A DNA stretch of 63,531 nucleotides from Sporomusaceae bacterium (GCA_022839045.1 JALHDI010000009.1:1-63531); one strand, 5' to 3'; positions 35,301 through 44,742 are shown, counted from the stretch's first letter. Numbers and translations: made by a program. The notes: a model not told the origin generated them from the sequence alone.

Positions 35301-36991
35301 TTCTGGCGGGCGATTCGCTCCGCATCGCGGCTTATGCCGATAAACTCGGCCACTTTCGCCGGGTCGGCGCCGGCGATTATCACCGCCGCCGCTTCGCCGG
35401 CAGGACCCGAGCAGTTTTCTCCCAGGGCTACGCCAACATCGGCGGCCGCCAGCGCCGGGGCGTCGTCGGCCCCGCCGGCCACGAGCATCACCCGCCGGCC
35501 ATCCAGTCTCAGCCGCTCTATCAACCGCACCCGTTCGTCCGGCGACAGCTCGTGCCAATCGAGCCCGCCTCCCGTCGACCGGTCTCCGCAGCCGGTAACG
35601 CCCACAGCCGCCAAAACGCCGACCGAGATATTCCCGCTCCGGCAGGTGCGTTCCCGGCAGCCGACAAGCCCGATAAGCTTGTTGTCAACGGCCACGAACA
35701 GGACGGCCAGGCCTTCCCGCCTGAGACTCTTCGCCGCCCTCACGCCATGGATTACCCCGATCTTCCGCCGGCGCAGGAAGGTTTCGCCGCCGATTGCTAC
35801 CTGATGCCCATCGACCGTGGCTTCGCGGCCCGCGTCCGCACCCGCCCCTTGCCGGGCCAGGAACGCCGCCAGGCGCGCCCCGTCACCCGCCTGCCCGGGT
35901 TGGCCGGCGGCTCCGGCCGCCAACGCCAATACCTCATCCCGGCGATAGGCTTTTCCGAGGAGCACGGTCTCCGCAACTTCCCAGGCTTTACCCGCCCGTC
36001 CGCAGTCGGCGAAGATGACCGTATCGACTGCGGCCGCCCTGGTCAAAACGGCCGTATCCTTAAGGTAAATCCCCTGTTTGACAGCCCTGGCGGCGGCAGT
36101 GCCGAGCGCCGAGTGGCGCGCAAGCTCGGTGGCTTCCGGACAGGCTGCCAGCAAAACCGCCAAGCTGCGGGGTATATCGCGGTTAAGCAGGCAGGAGAGC
36201 GCGGCCGCCCCGGCGCTCCACTGAACAGCCTTGGCGATGGCGGAACCATCCTCGAAACCAGCCCCGCCGCCGGCCGGCGACTGACAGGAAGCAGTAGCCG
36301 GGGCCTGCCCGCCTGACGGCCGTTCCACCGGTCCTTTATCCGCAAGGATTTCGTCGATCGCCCGGCGGGAACGGTCCTGGACGACAGCCCGGAACAGGCT
36401 GTTGAGATGTACCATCCAGAGAACCGACAAGCCGGGGATGCTTTCCCTCATGATCAGCAGCAGCATCGACGCCGCCAGCAGCAATAGTTCGCCGTTCAGG
36501 CGCCGCCGCTTCGCCAGATCGTTCACGCCGCGGCGCAGGATGGGATAGCCCGAGAGGAGCGTCACGGCGACGGCGACATTGAACATCCGCGGCGACGCCG
36601 CCAGCGGCGAACGGCCGACCAACAGCCGTTTGGCGATCAGCCCGGCCAGTACGCCGCCGGTCACAGAGGTATAGACGGCCGCCGTCCGAACCTCCGGCGG
36701 CGGCGCAGCAACCGGCCGAGGCGTCGGTCGATTGGGCCGGGAGCCGGAGAAGGCCAGCCGGCAGGCTTCCACCTGATCGAGAATAGTATTCAGACCGGTC
36801 TTGTGCGGATCAAAATTGATAAGGGCCCGGCCGGTAAGATGATTGGCGCTTACACTTCCGATGCCGGTCATCCGGCTGAGACGTTCTTCCAGATACCTGG
36901 CCTGCGAGGGACTGTGGCGCAGCCCCGCGACCGAAATACGCAACCGGCCGGGTAAGAGATGGTAATCCTTGGTTATGACGGCTGCCGGCAA
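32312..36991 (-). CDS. Giant double P-type ATPase: inactive copy fused to an active P2-type pump (CtpH/CtpI-like)
   Basis: 1,559 residues from TTG 36991 (GGAGGG 6 bases before it); ATG 37069 would add 26 residues but lacks a site. An HMA-like domain without CxxC (about 10-85) is followed by a degenerate P-type ATPase (about 100-640) whose DKTGT loop is FADCGRAGK near 329 and whose hinge is AGGADDAP near 507. A complete P2-type pump then follows: TGET near 813, PEGL, CSDKTGTLTKNE with the phospho-Asp near 974, and MTGDGVNDAP near 1290, plus a C-terminal cation ATPase domain. Ca2+ or another divalent ion is likely, as in CtpH/CtpI or SERCA relatives, but the ion is unknown. Confidence 0.85.
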   Translation of the reverse strand: MPAAVITKDYHLLPGRLRISVAGLRHSPSQARYLEERLSRMTGIGSVSANHLTGRALINFDPHKTGLNTILDQVEACRLAFSGSRPNRPTPRPVAAPPPEVRTAAVYTSVTGGVLAGLIAKRLLVGRSPLAASPRMFNVAVAVTLLSGYPILRRGVNDLAKRRRLNGELLLLAASMLLLIMRESIPGLSVLWMVHLNSLFRAVVQDRSRRAIDEILADKGPVERPSGGQAPATASCQSPAGGGAGFEDGSAIAKAVQWSAGAAALSCLLNRDIPRSLAVLLAACPEATELARHSALGTAAARAVKQGIYLKDTAVLTRAAAVDTVIFADCGRAGKAWEVAETVLLGKAYRRDEVLALAAGAAGQPGQAGDGARLAAFLARQGAGADAGREATVDGHQVAIGGETFLRRRKIGVIHGVRAAKSLRREGLAVLFVAVDNKLIGLVGCRERTCRSGNISVGVLAAVGVTGCGDRSTGGGLDWHELSPDERVRLIERLRLDGRRVMLVAGGADDAPALAAADVGVALGENCSGPAGEAAAVIIAGADPAKVAEFIGISRDAERIARQNANYGTFLAGAGVLLAVSRLLSPVGATLLLNVSTLGVIANSLRLLRRRPQQAAAAMDLQRFAGGTQPLACVSGNGEAASVPGSAARDWSVWQLPRICDELTTSDRLGISPREAKRRLLALGANVLAATPKPTFWQLFKDQFKDFMVRVLLGAAALSLVMGRVKDALLTLAIVVANAMLGVFQEQKAEQAIDALQKIAAPTAKVIRAGRPGTVMAAELVPGDIILLEAGDRIPADARLLTASHFEAEESSLTGETVPTKKNCALVCPEGTALADRRNMVFMGTTVTRGRATAVVVATGMATEMGKIATMIQAEGGGVTPLQRRLEELAKFMVYVCFGVAGLILAAGLLRGLGFVYMLQTAASLAVAAIPEGLSAIVIIALAMGVQRMSKRNIIVRKLSAIETLGCATVICSDKTGTLTKNEMTVRAIYTPDRLWRVSGEGYAPRGAFYAGDERVDPAGHAALYTTLLAGALCNNARLVRKASGNKIVPLEGEADDGYRIDGDPTEGALLVAAAKAGLRGAELAANYCRVSERPFESERRMMSVIVAQPGSRTLYCKGAPDAVLAACSHYIKDGAAVPLDDGKRREALEASDAMAADALRVLACAFRPLRLPQATEDETDLIFTGLVGMIDPPRPEVPAAVAKCRQAGVKVIMITGDHPRTARAVAAEIGLNVGGDGLLEGRQVEEMSDAALLEAVERVAVYARTSPQQKLRIVKALKCRGYIVAMTGDGVNDAPAVKAADIGIAMGMTGTDVTKEAASLTLSDDNFATIVHAVEEGRSIYANIRKAIRYLTATNIGEVILMLLAVIAGLPLPLLPIQLLWINLVGDGLPAVALVNDPPAGDIMGQPPRTADDSIFADGLGVKILSRGLTIGVTSLFVYAAKLASGATLTAARTLVMVQLVVSQFIHIFDCRLEKRTGRVRLFSNRWLAGAVALSLLMVAAVVHWPALHTMFGTTALTGSDWGMAIAAAALTSLIDIGLSRYLARKVAPRYPRLAVLN

Positions 36992-37145
36992 AAGGCTCCC
37001 TCCGTAAGCGGACAGATTATGGTTCACATGAGAATTATTCTTTCCCGCCGCCCCCCCCATATGCACCATCTACCCGGCGAACGCTCCATACTGTTTTGTT
37101 TATTTGGTAATACCGGGTCTGCGTTTGCATGCCTATACAAGAAAA

Positions 37146-37186
37146 ACAAGCCCCGTCGTCGTTTTATCTTGACGGACGAGGCTTGT
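37146..37186 (-). terminator. Terminator of the EamA transporter gene
   Basis: ACAAGCC (37146-37152) and GGCTTGT (37180-37186) close an imperfect stem with further GACGG/CCGTC-type pairing; TTTTTC follows on the minus strand. Confidence 0.65.
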
Positions 37187-37261
37187 CGTCATTTCATTTG
37201 GTTACGCATGATGGAGGCAATAAGAGCACGGTACCCGTGCCGCCGAAATATCTTCTCACCT

Positions 37262-38122
37262 TCAGCCCATGGTCAGCGCCACGAGGCCGGCAACCATAGC
37301 CCCGGCACCGGCGATACGGACTTTGGCATCACCCTCGGACAACAGTCGCGTCCCCATGATCGCGCCGATGAGAATGCTGAACTCGCGCAGGGGGGCGACA
37401 TAGCTCACCGGGCTGAAAGACATGGCTGTCAAAATCAGTATGTAGCCCAACGGACAGAGCAGGGCCACGCCGATTATTGCTTTCCGGTTTCCGGCCCATT
37501 GTTCTTTTATCTGCGGCCAATTCCTGACGGCGTACGGAGACAATACGACGGAACGCCAAAATTCGCTGAACCAGGCCAGCAGCAAGGGGGGAACGAGGTA
37601 AATGCTGATTACCACTTTATCCCAGACGGTATACGTGCCGACGATGACCCCGCACGCCAGCGCGAACAGCAGCGGTTTTAAGGCGCCGCCCCTGATCCAC
37701 GCCAGGGTGTTCCCGGCGATAAAGACAATGCCGCCGGCGACGAGGACCGTCCCCAGCAGGGCGATGGCGGACGGCCTCTCCCCTAACGCGATCATCGCAA
37801 ACAAAGTGCATAAAAGCGGTCCCGTCCCGCGGACAAGCGGATATATCAGCGACAGGTCGCCCACCCGGTAGCCCCGGTCAAGCAGCAGGTAGTAGGCGAC
37901 GTGAAAAGTTGAGCCGACCGCCAATAAGCCAACTTCCGCCGGACCGATATCCGGCCGTCGCGATATCACTACCCAGGCGGCCACTGGCATATAAAGCACC
38001 GTCGATAGAAGCCCCACCAGCCACACGAAGGCCGTCCCCCCGCGGGCTCTCTTCATCAGCAAGTTCCAGCCGGCGTTCAGAAACGCCGCCGTCAGGACGA
38101 GGCCGGCAGCCGCCCACGTCAT
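37262..38122 (-). CDS. EamA-family (DMT superfamily) transporter
   Basis: 286 residues with about ten membrane helices in two EamA repeats (residues 1-140 and 150-285). LIYPLVRGTGPLLCTLFAMIA is a typical mid-repeat block. Members export or import small metabolites. The substrate cannot be told from sequence, and its neighbours (nitrilase, ATPase) give no clear link. Confidence 0.85.
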   Translation of the reverse strand: MTWAAAGLVLTAAFLNAGWNLLMKRARGGTAFVWLVGLLSTVLYMPVAAWVVISRRPDIGPAEVGLLAVGSTFHVAYYLLLDRGYRVGDLSLIYPLVRGTGPLLCTLFAMIALGERPSAIALLGTVLVAGGIVFIAGNTLAWIRGGALKPLLFALACGVIVGTYTVWDKVVISIYLVPPLLLAWFSEFWRSVVLSPYAVRNWPQIKEQWAGNRKAIIGVALLCPLGYILILTAMSFSPVSYVAPLREFSILIGAIMGTRLLSEGDAKVRIAGAGAMVAGLVALTMG

Positions 38123-38169
38123 ACCATCAGTCCCCTTTCACCTGCAGAGCCGAAGCACGAGAGAAAAGA

Positions 38170-38190
38170 GCGCAGTTACGGCAACTGCGC
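38170..38190 (-). terminator. Terminator of the tandem nitrilase gene
   Basis: GCGCAGTT (38170-38177) pairs with AACTGCGC (38183-38190); CTCTTTTCTCTC follows on the minus strand. Confidence 0.65.
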
Positions 38191-38238
38191 CCGAAAGCAT
38201 CTTCTCACGAGACAGCCCCGCGAACCGCGTCTTTGCCG

Positions 38239-40074
38239 CTATTCCCTTACCAACGGCACATAATAAGGCGTTCGGCGGGACAGCACCAGCATTTCCTGAT
38301 TGAACCACCACTGGCTTTGCAGCGTCTTAAAGGCTACAATCAGCGCCTCTTCCTCGGCGCCGGAAGCGACCACCGGCTGGTCCAGCCCGTACAACGGATC
38401 GAGCGTGAACAGGCCGCTCCTTCCCAAATACTTGCCGTCCGTGCCGACGAAATTGGCCGCGATCGTATACGCCTGGGCCCCCATCGCGACCGCATCCCAG
38501 GAGATCATCGACCCTTCCGGGTACTTATTGGCGGACATATTGGGGGCGATCGTCATCAGCCCGCCGAACTGTCCGCGCCAGGCGGAAGGAATGGCGATTA
38601 TGTCGGCCCGCTTGACGCTCAGAACTCCGGCCGCCTCCGGATAGGCGGCGTCGTCGCCGACCAGTATTCCCACCCTGCCCAGCTCAGCGGCCGCGAACAC
38701 GGGCAGCTCGCCGCCCGCCCCGGCCCATTTCCGGTCGCCGTCGCTCAGGTGCGTTTTGCGGTACTTGCCGATCAAGCTGCCGTCCTTGTCGAGCAGCATG
38801 GCGGCATTGTACAGTTTGCCGCGGCTTTTTTCCGCGAAACCGCAGACGATGGCGACCTTATTGGCGGCGGCCAGATCCGACAGATAAACGAACGTATCGC
38901 CATCCTCGAACTCCGCCAGCTCCGCGATCCTGCCCGGCGCAAGGCCGTCGACCGGCCCCGTCAGCGCCAGCTCCGGCAGCACGACGAGGTTCAGCGTCCG
39001 CCCCGACTGGCGGGCCTTTTCTACCGCCTCGGCCACCAGCCCGGCCACTTTCGCCTTGTTGGCTTCCTTGTCGCCGATGACCGGCCGGTACTGGAGAGCA
39101 GCCGCCGTCACATCGTGGGAAACCGTATTCTTGGTATAGTCCCACGGACCGATGAACAGCATCAGCTCCTTGTACAGCGCCGGACGCCGATTGCTCAGCG
39201 CCAGCTTGTTGGCGTTCACGTACTCCCGGGGGTCAATCTGCGCGTAGATGATCGTCGGCCCGTCGATATCCTGGCTCTTGTCGGTCACTAGCGGGGCCTC
39301 GGCCAGCTTTTTGCCCGCCGGCGACCAAACCGCGCTCGCCCCGATCATATGGAAACCGTTTTCCGTGTTCGTCCTGTTGGCGCTGACGATGAACAGCCCG
39401 TTTTGAATCGCCCGGGCCGGCAGCGCGGCGACGGCCTGCGCCGACGAATTCGTCGGGAAGGCGAGGATGTCCGCGCCCCCCAACGCCGCCAGGCGGGCGG
39501 TCTCGAAATAGGCCGAGTCCATGCAGATATTGATGGCGATCCGGCCCAGCCGCGTATTATACACGGGAACGCCCAGGTCGCCCCAGGCGGCCCAGTGCTC
39601 CTCACTTTCCCACTGATGGGTCTTGCGGTACTTGCCGATATAGCCCGCCGGCCCCACAAGCGCGGCGGCGTTGTAATAAAGCCCCGTCCGGCTGTCGACC
39701 TCGGCCAGGCCGAACACCAGGTACGCGTCGTACTTCCTGGTCAGTTGGGCAAATCTTGCTGTTGTGTCGCCGGGAATAGTGTCCACGAAGGGGCTGATGC
39801 TCGCCCTGTTTTTATAGTAATAGCCCGTGGTGGACATCTCCGGAGCGACGACCAGCCTTGCCCCGTTTTGGAACGCCTCTTCGACCGCCTTAAGCAGCGC
39901 GGTCACGTTTTTTTCCCGTTCGTTGAGCACCGGATTGAACTGTACGGCCGCTACTTTAAACGGCTGCAGGCCAGTTCCGTCCTTGGCCATGGCCGTGGTG
40001 CAGTTAATGCCGCCAACGATTAAGGCTGCGATTAGTAATATCGCGAATACCGCGAACGCCCTTCGCCTGAACAT
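38239..40074 (-). CDS. Exported tandem-domain nitrilase superfamily protein
   Basis: 611 residues from ATG 40074 (GAAGGGGTG site). An N-terminal hydrophobic helix (about 5-25) with a possible lipobox-like VGGINC suggests export. Domain 1 keeps the Glu-Lys-Cys triad: Glu in VVAPEMS (about 78), Lys in YRKTHQW (about 151), Cys in NICMDSAYFE (about 182). Domain 2 keeps Glu in VLPELALTG and Lys in YRKTHLS, but the nucleophile position reads VGDDAAYPE (about 473), so it lacks the cysteine. It is probably an amidase acting on an extracytoplasmic C-N bond, with one active site per chain. Confidence 0.85.
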   Translation of the reverse strand: MFRRRAFAVFAILLIAALIVGGINCTTAMAKDGTGLQPFKVAAVQFNPVLNEREKNVTALLKAVEEAFQNGARLVVAPEMSTTGYYYKNRASISPFVDTIPGDTTARFAQLTRKYDAYLVFGLAEVDSRTGLYYNAAALVGPAGYIGKYRKTHQWESEEHWAAWGDLGVPVYNTRLGRIAINICMDSAYFETARLAALGGADILAFPTNSSAQAVAALPARAIQNGLFIVSANRTNTENGFHMIGASAVWSPAGKKLAEAPLVTDKSQDIDGPTIIYAQIDPREYVNANKLALSNRRPALYKELMLFIGPWDYTKNTVSHDVTAAALQYRPVIGDKEANKAKVAGLVAEAVEKARQSGRTLNLVVLPELALTGPVDGLAPGRIAELAEFEDGDTFVYLSDLAAANKVAIVCGFAEKSRGKLYNAAMLLDKDGSLIGKYRKTHLSDGDRKWAGAGGELPVFAAAELGRVGILVGDDAAYPEAAGVLSVKRADIIAIPSAWRGQFGGLMTIAPNMSANKYPEGSMISWDAVAMGAQAYTIAANFVGTDGKYLGRSGLFTLDPLYGLDQPVVASGAEEEALIVAFKTLQSQWWFNQEMLVLSRRTPYYVPLVRE

Positions 40075-40155
40075 AGCGTCACCCCTTCGGTATTTTTGGG
40101 GATAACCTGGCACTCCCGTATAAAGCCCGGCAGGCGGCTAAACCTTGAATTTTGT

Positions 40156-41037
40156 TCATGTTACTGAGCTTTTATGGTATTCGTTGTATTTATCATGCGT
40201 CAAACCTTCTGCCATTGACACAATAGTATCTGCCAAATGAGTCAATTCGTCTATTTTAGGAGTAATTTCGGTGAGGACCTGGGCTTGATGATTGACCACT
40301 GTAGCTACTTCCTTTACCGCCAAATTAATTCGCAGCACCGCTTCTTTTATTTTATCCAGTGTTTGACTAATATTTTGGGTGGATACCGAGCTACTGTTGG
40401 CTAGTTTGCGTACCTCTTCGGCAACAACGGCAAATCCACGGCCGTGTTCCCCCACCCGCGCAGCCTCGATGGCCGCGTTAAGGCCGATCAAGTTGGTTTG
40501 GCCGGCTATTTGACGGATAACCCCTGTAATATCATCTGTTTCCCTAACCTGAGTTTCCGTTCTCTGGGAAATACTTCCCAGTTCCTGACCTGTAGCAGCG
40601 AGTTCCTCAGCTTCGGCAGCTATTTGTTGAATAGTGATATCCAAAGACTTAATAATCTGTTCGAGAGAATTGGCGATTGCCAAAAGCTGTTGTTTTTTTT
40701 CAACCGATTGGTAAATAGAGATACCTCCGACTAATTGACCATTCTCAAATATCGGAACTGCCATTGCTATGTACGCAACGCCAAAAGCCTGACTTCCTAC
40801 TTCCTTTACTACCCGCTCTCTTGTTCTCATTGCTTCAGAGATAACCGATCCGGGCGCAATTGGATCTCCCAGATATGAATCTTTGGGAAACTTGATTGTA
40901 ACGGGGGGATCGTAGAAAATATATTTTTCAGCATTGACCACGGATACCCCTATGTCTTCAATTGTTAACCGTTTAAACTCAGGAGCTACCGCCAAATAAT
41001 GCTGCAACGTTTCACATATTTCGTTTTCTTCCGACAA
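40156..41037 (-). CDS. Soluble methyl-accepting chemotaxis protein
   Basis: 293 residues, no membrane helix. The N-terminal about 120 residues form an unrecognised sensory domain ([43 protein letters not shown]/Cache-like). The MCP signalling hairpin tip is [20 protein letters not shown] followed by [16 protein letters not shown]. Short-type cytoplasmic receptors sense intracellular cues. Its composition is more AT-rich than its neighbours, which hints at separate acquisition. No che genes are adjacent. Confidence 0.85.
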   Translation of the reverse strand: MSEENEICETLQHYLAVAPEFKRLTIEDIGVSVVNAEKYIFYDPPVTIKFPKDSYLGDPIAPGSVISEAMRTRERVVKEVGSQAFGVAYIAMAVPIFENGQLVGGISIYQSVEKKQQLLAIANSLEQIIKSLDITIQQIAAEAEELAATGQELGSISQRTETQVRETDDITGVIRQIAGQTNLIGLNAAIEAARVGEHGRGFAVVAEEVRKLANSSSVSTQNISQTLDKIKEAVLRINLAVKEVATVVNHQAQVLTEITPKIDELTHLADTIVSMAEGLTHDKYNEYHKSSVT

Positions 41038-41100
41038 CTATATCACCTCTCTTTCGTAAATTTTACAATATCCGGAAAGCTCCCGCCCCGGCAAGCGACA

Positions 41101-43056
41101 CTACCACGCGGAATAGCCCAGGCCGACGATTTCCATGCGGCTCTCCAGAAACACCCGCTGGCCGGGCTGGTCCTCGGCGCCGACGTACTTGTCGTCGCAA
41201 GCGACGTCGATTTGGCACTCGCCGCCCCCCATCCGCCTCGTCTCGCCGGCCACCCATTCCCGGCCGCGGGCAGCCGCGTAGCTTTTCGCCTCCTCCAGTC
41301 CGCCGAACACCTTTCTTTCCCACGGTGCGTGCATGATGACGCCGCCTTCCGGCATCGGCTTGAACAGGATCTTCACCCTTTCCACGACTTTGCCGGACGC
41401 AGCCCCCACGGCGTTGGCCACTGCGGCGTCGGCCGGCACGATCAGCTCCGCCTGGAGCTTGGCGGCGACCGCCGGGAAAAACGCGCCGACAGGCGCTCCC
41501 ATGGCGATAAGCGGCAGTTTGAGCCGGGGAACGATGCTGAGAATGCCGTCCTTTTCGGGGTGGAGCAGTTTTTCGCGGAGATACCCTTCGCCCGCCTGGG
41601 CCATGGCAGCGGGCGGGCACTCCTCATAGGCGAGCAGGCTCTGCAAAATAATCACGCTCAACCGCTCGACAACGGCATTCATCGCCAGGGCCGCAAACTC
41701 TTCCGCCGATACGCCGAGTTCGTCGGCCATCACTTTTACGCCCAGCCGGGCCGCCGCTACGTCCCAGTCGGTGTACGCCCCCCGGGCGTGGAGGATGTCG
41801 GTCGGCGTCAGCGATATCTTGACCACCACCCGCGCGTCGACCAGACGCTGCAGGTTAATAAGCCCCCTGTCCTGGAGGCGTTCCGACAGGTGGAGGAGCG
41901 AATGGGGTCCGTCCGCCAGCAGCCTGAGGGCGCCCTTTTCGAGCTCGCTGAGGCTGCCCCGGTAATCATTTTTGATAAGCAGGTAACAGTCCGTCGGCTG
42001 AAAATTGACCCTGGCCCGCTTTTTTTCCGCCTGGTTGCGGATCTCCGCCGGCAGATGGGGATATTGCCGCGCGGCGACCGCCAACGGCCAGACCTTCTGC
42101 GGTCCCAGCACGATCTCGCCCTTGCTGTTCACTTGCAGGTAGCTGTCGCCGCCGAGTCCGTATGTGTAAACCTGGGCAGCCTCGACGCGGGTCAGCCATG
42201 AACCGACCACCGCCCCCTCGGGATTGAGCCGGGGAACGCCGCCCTGGATAATGGCGATGTCCGTCGTCGTTCCGCCCATGTCGGCCACTACCGCCTCCGC
42301 CCTGCCGGCCAGCACTGTGCTGCCGATTATGCTCGCCGCCGGCCCCGACAGGATGGTGTCGATCGGCTTTTCCTTGGCCTTAGCCTCGCTCATCAGCGTG
42401 CCGTCGCCCTTTACGATCATCAGGGGCGCGTTGATTCCCACGCCGACCATAACCGCTTTCACTGCGCCGATCAGGCCGGTTATGATCGGGATGAGCCTGG
42501 CGTTGAGCACCGCCGTCACCGTCCGCTCCTGGAAGCCCAGGGAGGTGGTGAGCTGGTGGGCGCAGACCACCGGTACGCCCAGCATTTCGGTCACGATTTC
42601 CCGTACCTTGAGTTCGTGGTCGGGATTGCGCACGCTGAAATAGCCGGAAACGGCCAGCCCTTCCACCCGGCTCCGCAGCCTTGCCACCGCCGCCCGGACC
42701 TCCGCCGGGTCCAGATCGGCCTGCGGCAGCCCCTTGACGTCGTGGCCGCCGCCGACGACTTCGACCAGGGCGGTGGGCAGCTCGGCCACCTGCCCGTGCC
42801 CGATCAGCAGCAGGCCCACCGCGCAGCCCCGGCCCTCGACAATGGCGTTTGTCGCCAGCGTCGTCGACAGACAGACCCCGCGGACGTCCGCCAGTTCGTC
42901 GAAGGCCAGCTCCGCGATGCAGTTGCCGATGCCGGTCGCCAGATTGTCGTAAGTGGTCAGCGCTTTCGCCCTGGCGACGATTCGCCGCCGATCCGCATCG
43001 TAAATAACACCGTCGGTGTACGTCCCGCCGGTGTCGATACCGAGTATGTATGCCAC
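41101..43056 (-). CDS. Hydantoinase A/oxoprolinase-family ASKHA protein
   Basis: 651 residues from GTG 43056. ASKHA signature YILGIDTGGTYTDGVIYDAD at the start; VVADMGGTTTDIAIIQGG in the middle. Hydant_A_N then Hydantoinase_A layout. Such enzymes hydrolyse cyclic amides with ATP, but a HyuB partner is absent, and in corrinoid-methyltransferase clusters they recur as accessory ATPases. It is the last gene of the block running from the GltS-type carrier to here. The substrate is not known. Confidence 0.8.
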   Translation of the reverse strand: MAYILGIDTGGTYTDGVIYDADRRRIVARAKALTTYDNLATGIGNCIAELAFDELADVRGVCLSTTLATNAIVEGRGCAVGLLLIGHGQVAELPTALVEVVGGGHDVKGLPQADLDPAEVRAAVARLRSRVEGLAVSGYFSVRNPDHELKVREIVTEMLGVPVVCAHQLTTSLGFQERTVTAVLNARLIPIITGLIGAVKAVMVGVGINAPLMIVKGDGTLMSEAKAKEKPIDTILSGPAASIIGSTVLAGRAEAVVADMGGTTTDIAIIQGGVPRLNPEGAVVGSWLTRVEAAQVYTYGLGGDSYLQVNSKGEIVLGPQKVWPLAVAARQYPHLPAEIRNQAEKKRARVNFQPTDCYLLIKNDYRGSLSELEKGALRLLADGPHSLLHLSERLQDRGLINLQRLVDARVVVKISLTPTDILHARGAYTDWDVAAARLGVKVMADELGVSAEEFAALAMNAVVERLSVIILQSLLAYEECPPAAMAQAGEGYLREKLLHPEKDGILSIVPRLKLPLIAMGAPVGAFFPAVAAKLQAELIVPADAAVANAVGAASGKVVERVKILFKPMPEGGVIMHAPWERKVFGGLEEAKSYAAARGREWVAGETRRMGGGECQIDVACDDKYVGAEDQPGQRVFLESRMEIVGLGYSAW

Positions 43057-43079
43057 TTTTTTCTTGTCCCTCCCCGGAG

Positions 43080-43787
43080 CTACATCGCCAGTCCGTCGTC
43101 CTGCCGCCGGGCGTCGCCCGCCGCTTCGCTCCGTGGCGCCAGGCGGCTGGGGCAATTCAGGCGGGAGCACAGCTGGCAGTTGACGAACGTGTGGGTAGCG
43201 GCGAACCGCACCCCCGATACCGACTTCACCGGCCGCATCAGCAGGCTGTCGGTCAGTTCCACGCCGATCAGGCGGTGTTGGCCGCCGAACAAGGCGAACA
43301 GCGTCGTCTGCTCTTGAATCGGCCACTCCTTGAGCGACCCGGGGTTCATCGACGAGGCGTTCTCAAGGCGGTATTCGCCGTCGATCCTGGCGACGACCGC
43401 CGCCAGCGCCGCTTTGCGGGCCACATCCTGAAGCATGTCGGCGGTATAGTCATCGAGTGCATCGTCGAAGCCGCCCGCCCACTGGGCGATTTCCTGCCCG
43501 CAGGTCACCAGGTAGGGGAAGATCCGCTGCGTAGCACCGGTATTTGCAATCCACAGCTTGCTCGTGAGCTTTATCCCGTCGGCGACGATATAATCTTCGC
43601 CCTTGGCTTCGATATAGGCCGGCCTGAACAGCGCCTTCGGGCGGGCGACCGCTTCCGCCTGCCTGGCCAGCGCCAGCACCCGGTCGGCGTACTCGCTGTC
43701 CCTGGTCAGCCGCAGCCGCTTGAGCAGCGTTTCGTCGTCGACGACAAAAGGAATACCGTCGAGAATCACCGCGTCCGTAATAATCAC
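43080..43787 (-). CDS. MetH activation-domain-like protein
   Basis: 235 residues resembling the vitamin B12-dependent methionine synthase activation domain as found free-standing in acetogens. The C-terminal FVNCQLCSRLNCPSR carries the characteristic cysteines of this group. It may help reduce or load the corrinoid protein, or handle a methyl group, next to the RACo-like activator. GC-rich tail APRSEAAGDARRQDDG is not conserved in type. Confidence 0.75.
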   Translation of the reverse strand: MIITDAVILDGIPFVVDDETLLKRLRLTRDSEYADRVLALARQAEAVARPKALFRPAYIEAKGEDYIVADGIKLTSKLWIANTGATQRIFPYLVTCGQEIAQWAGGFDDALDDYTADMLQDVARKAALAAVVARIDGEYRLENASSMNPGSLKEWPIQEQTTLFALFGGQHRLIGVELTDSLLMRPVKSVSGVRFAATHTFVNCQLCSRLNCPSRLAPRSEAAGDARRQDDGLAM

Positions 43788-43797
43788 CCCACCGTTT

Positions 43798-44742
43798 TCA
43801 GCTCAAAACCATCTTCTCGGCAAACCGCTTGTCCCAATTTTCAAATGTTGCCTTGACGGCCTCCAGCCCCTTGTCGGAAATGATGACCAACTGTGAGACC
43901 TCCTGCCGGTCGGCGGCCGGTTTTATATCGATCCGGCCGCCGACCACGTCGATCTGGTGCCAGCCTTCTTTGAACCGGAAGAAACCCTTCATGCGGAAGG
44001 CCAAGGGGGCCAGCGCCTCCAGAAATTCGATAAACCTGCCTCGCTCGAACTCTCCCTTGGCCGACAGCGTACTAGCCACCGGCCGGTTCTGCGGGGTGTT
44101 CAGGCACTGTTGCCCTGCACCCGCTTCCACCCTGGCCGCGGCCAGCTCCCGGCCGAGGAAATCGAGACCGATCTCGCAAAAAGCGGTCCGCACGATCTCC
44201 GCGCCGGCGTTGAGCCTGCGCACCTCCGCCGCCACTTCCCGCAGTTCTTCGGCGTTTATCAGGTCGGTCTTGTTGATGATTACCAGATTGCTGGCGGCCA
44301 CCTGCTTTTCGATCGCCGGCAACAGGTCGACATGGTCCAGAAAGTGTTTGCCGTCGACGATGCAGACCGCACCGCGGAAGTCGAAGCTCTTGCCCCGGAC
44401 CTTGCCGACAAAATTGGTCAGGATGTGGCCGATGGCAGACGGGTCGGCCATCCCGGAGCTCTCGACGAGCAGATAATCGATCGGCAGCTCCGAATACGCG
44501 ACCAGCGCCTCGATGAACGAGCCCTTCAGGCAGCTGCAGAAGATCGACCCGTTGTTGATCTCGGTGATGTCGATGCCGTGCCGCTTGATCTGCACCCCGT
44601 CGACGCTGATCTTGCCGAATTCGTTCATGATGATGCCGAGCTTTTTATTGCCAAGATGGTCGATAAGCCTCTTGAGAAAAGTTGTTTTGCCGGCCCCTAA
44701 AAAGCCCGTAAGCAGGTATAGTTTAATCGGCTTGTCGCTCAT
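43798..44742 (-). CDS. CobW/P47K-family GTPase
   Basis: 314 residues. Walker A GFLGAGKTT (13-21), metal motif of the CxCC type reading FCSCLKG (near 69), LLVESSGMADP (Walker B), NKTD for guanine specificity and a C-terminal CobW_C domain. COG0523 proteins insert or deliver Zn, Co or other metals. Here it could supply Zn2+ to the methyltransferases or cobalt for the corrinoid. It is co-linear with the activator gene upstream. Confidence 0.88.
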   Translation of the reverse strand: MSDKPIKLYLLTGFLGAGKTTFLKRLIDHLGNKKLGIIMNEFGKISVDGVQIKRHGIDITEINNGSIFCSCLKGSFIEALVAYSELPIDYLLVESSGMADPSAIGHILTNFVGKVRGKSFDFRGAVCIVDGKHFLDHVDLLPAIEKQVAASNLVIINKTDLINAEELREVAAEVRRLNAGAEIVRTAFCEIGLDFLGRELAAARVEAGAGQQCLNTPQNRPVASTLSAKGEFERGRFIEFLEALAPLAFRMKGFFRFKEGWHQIDVVGGRIDIKPAADRQEVSQLVIISDKGLEAVKATFENWDKRFAEKMVLS

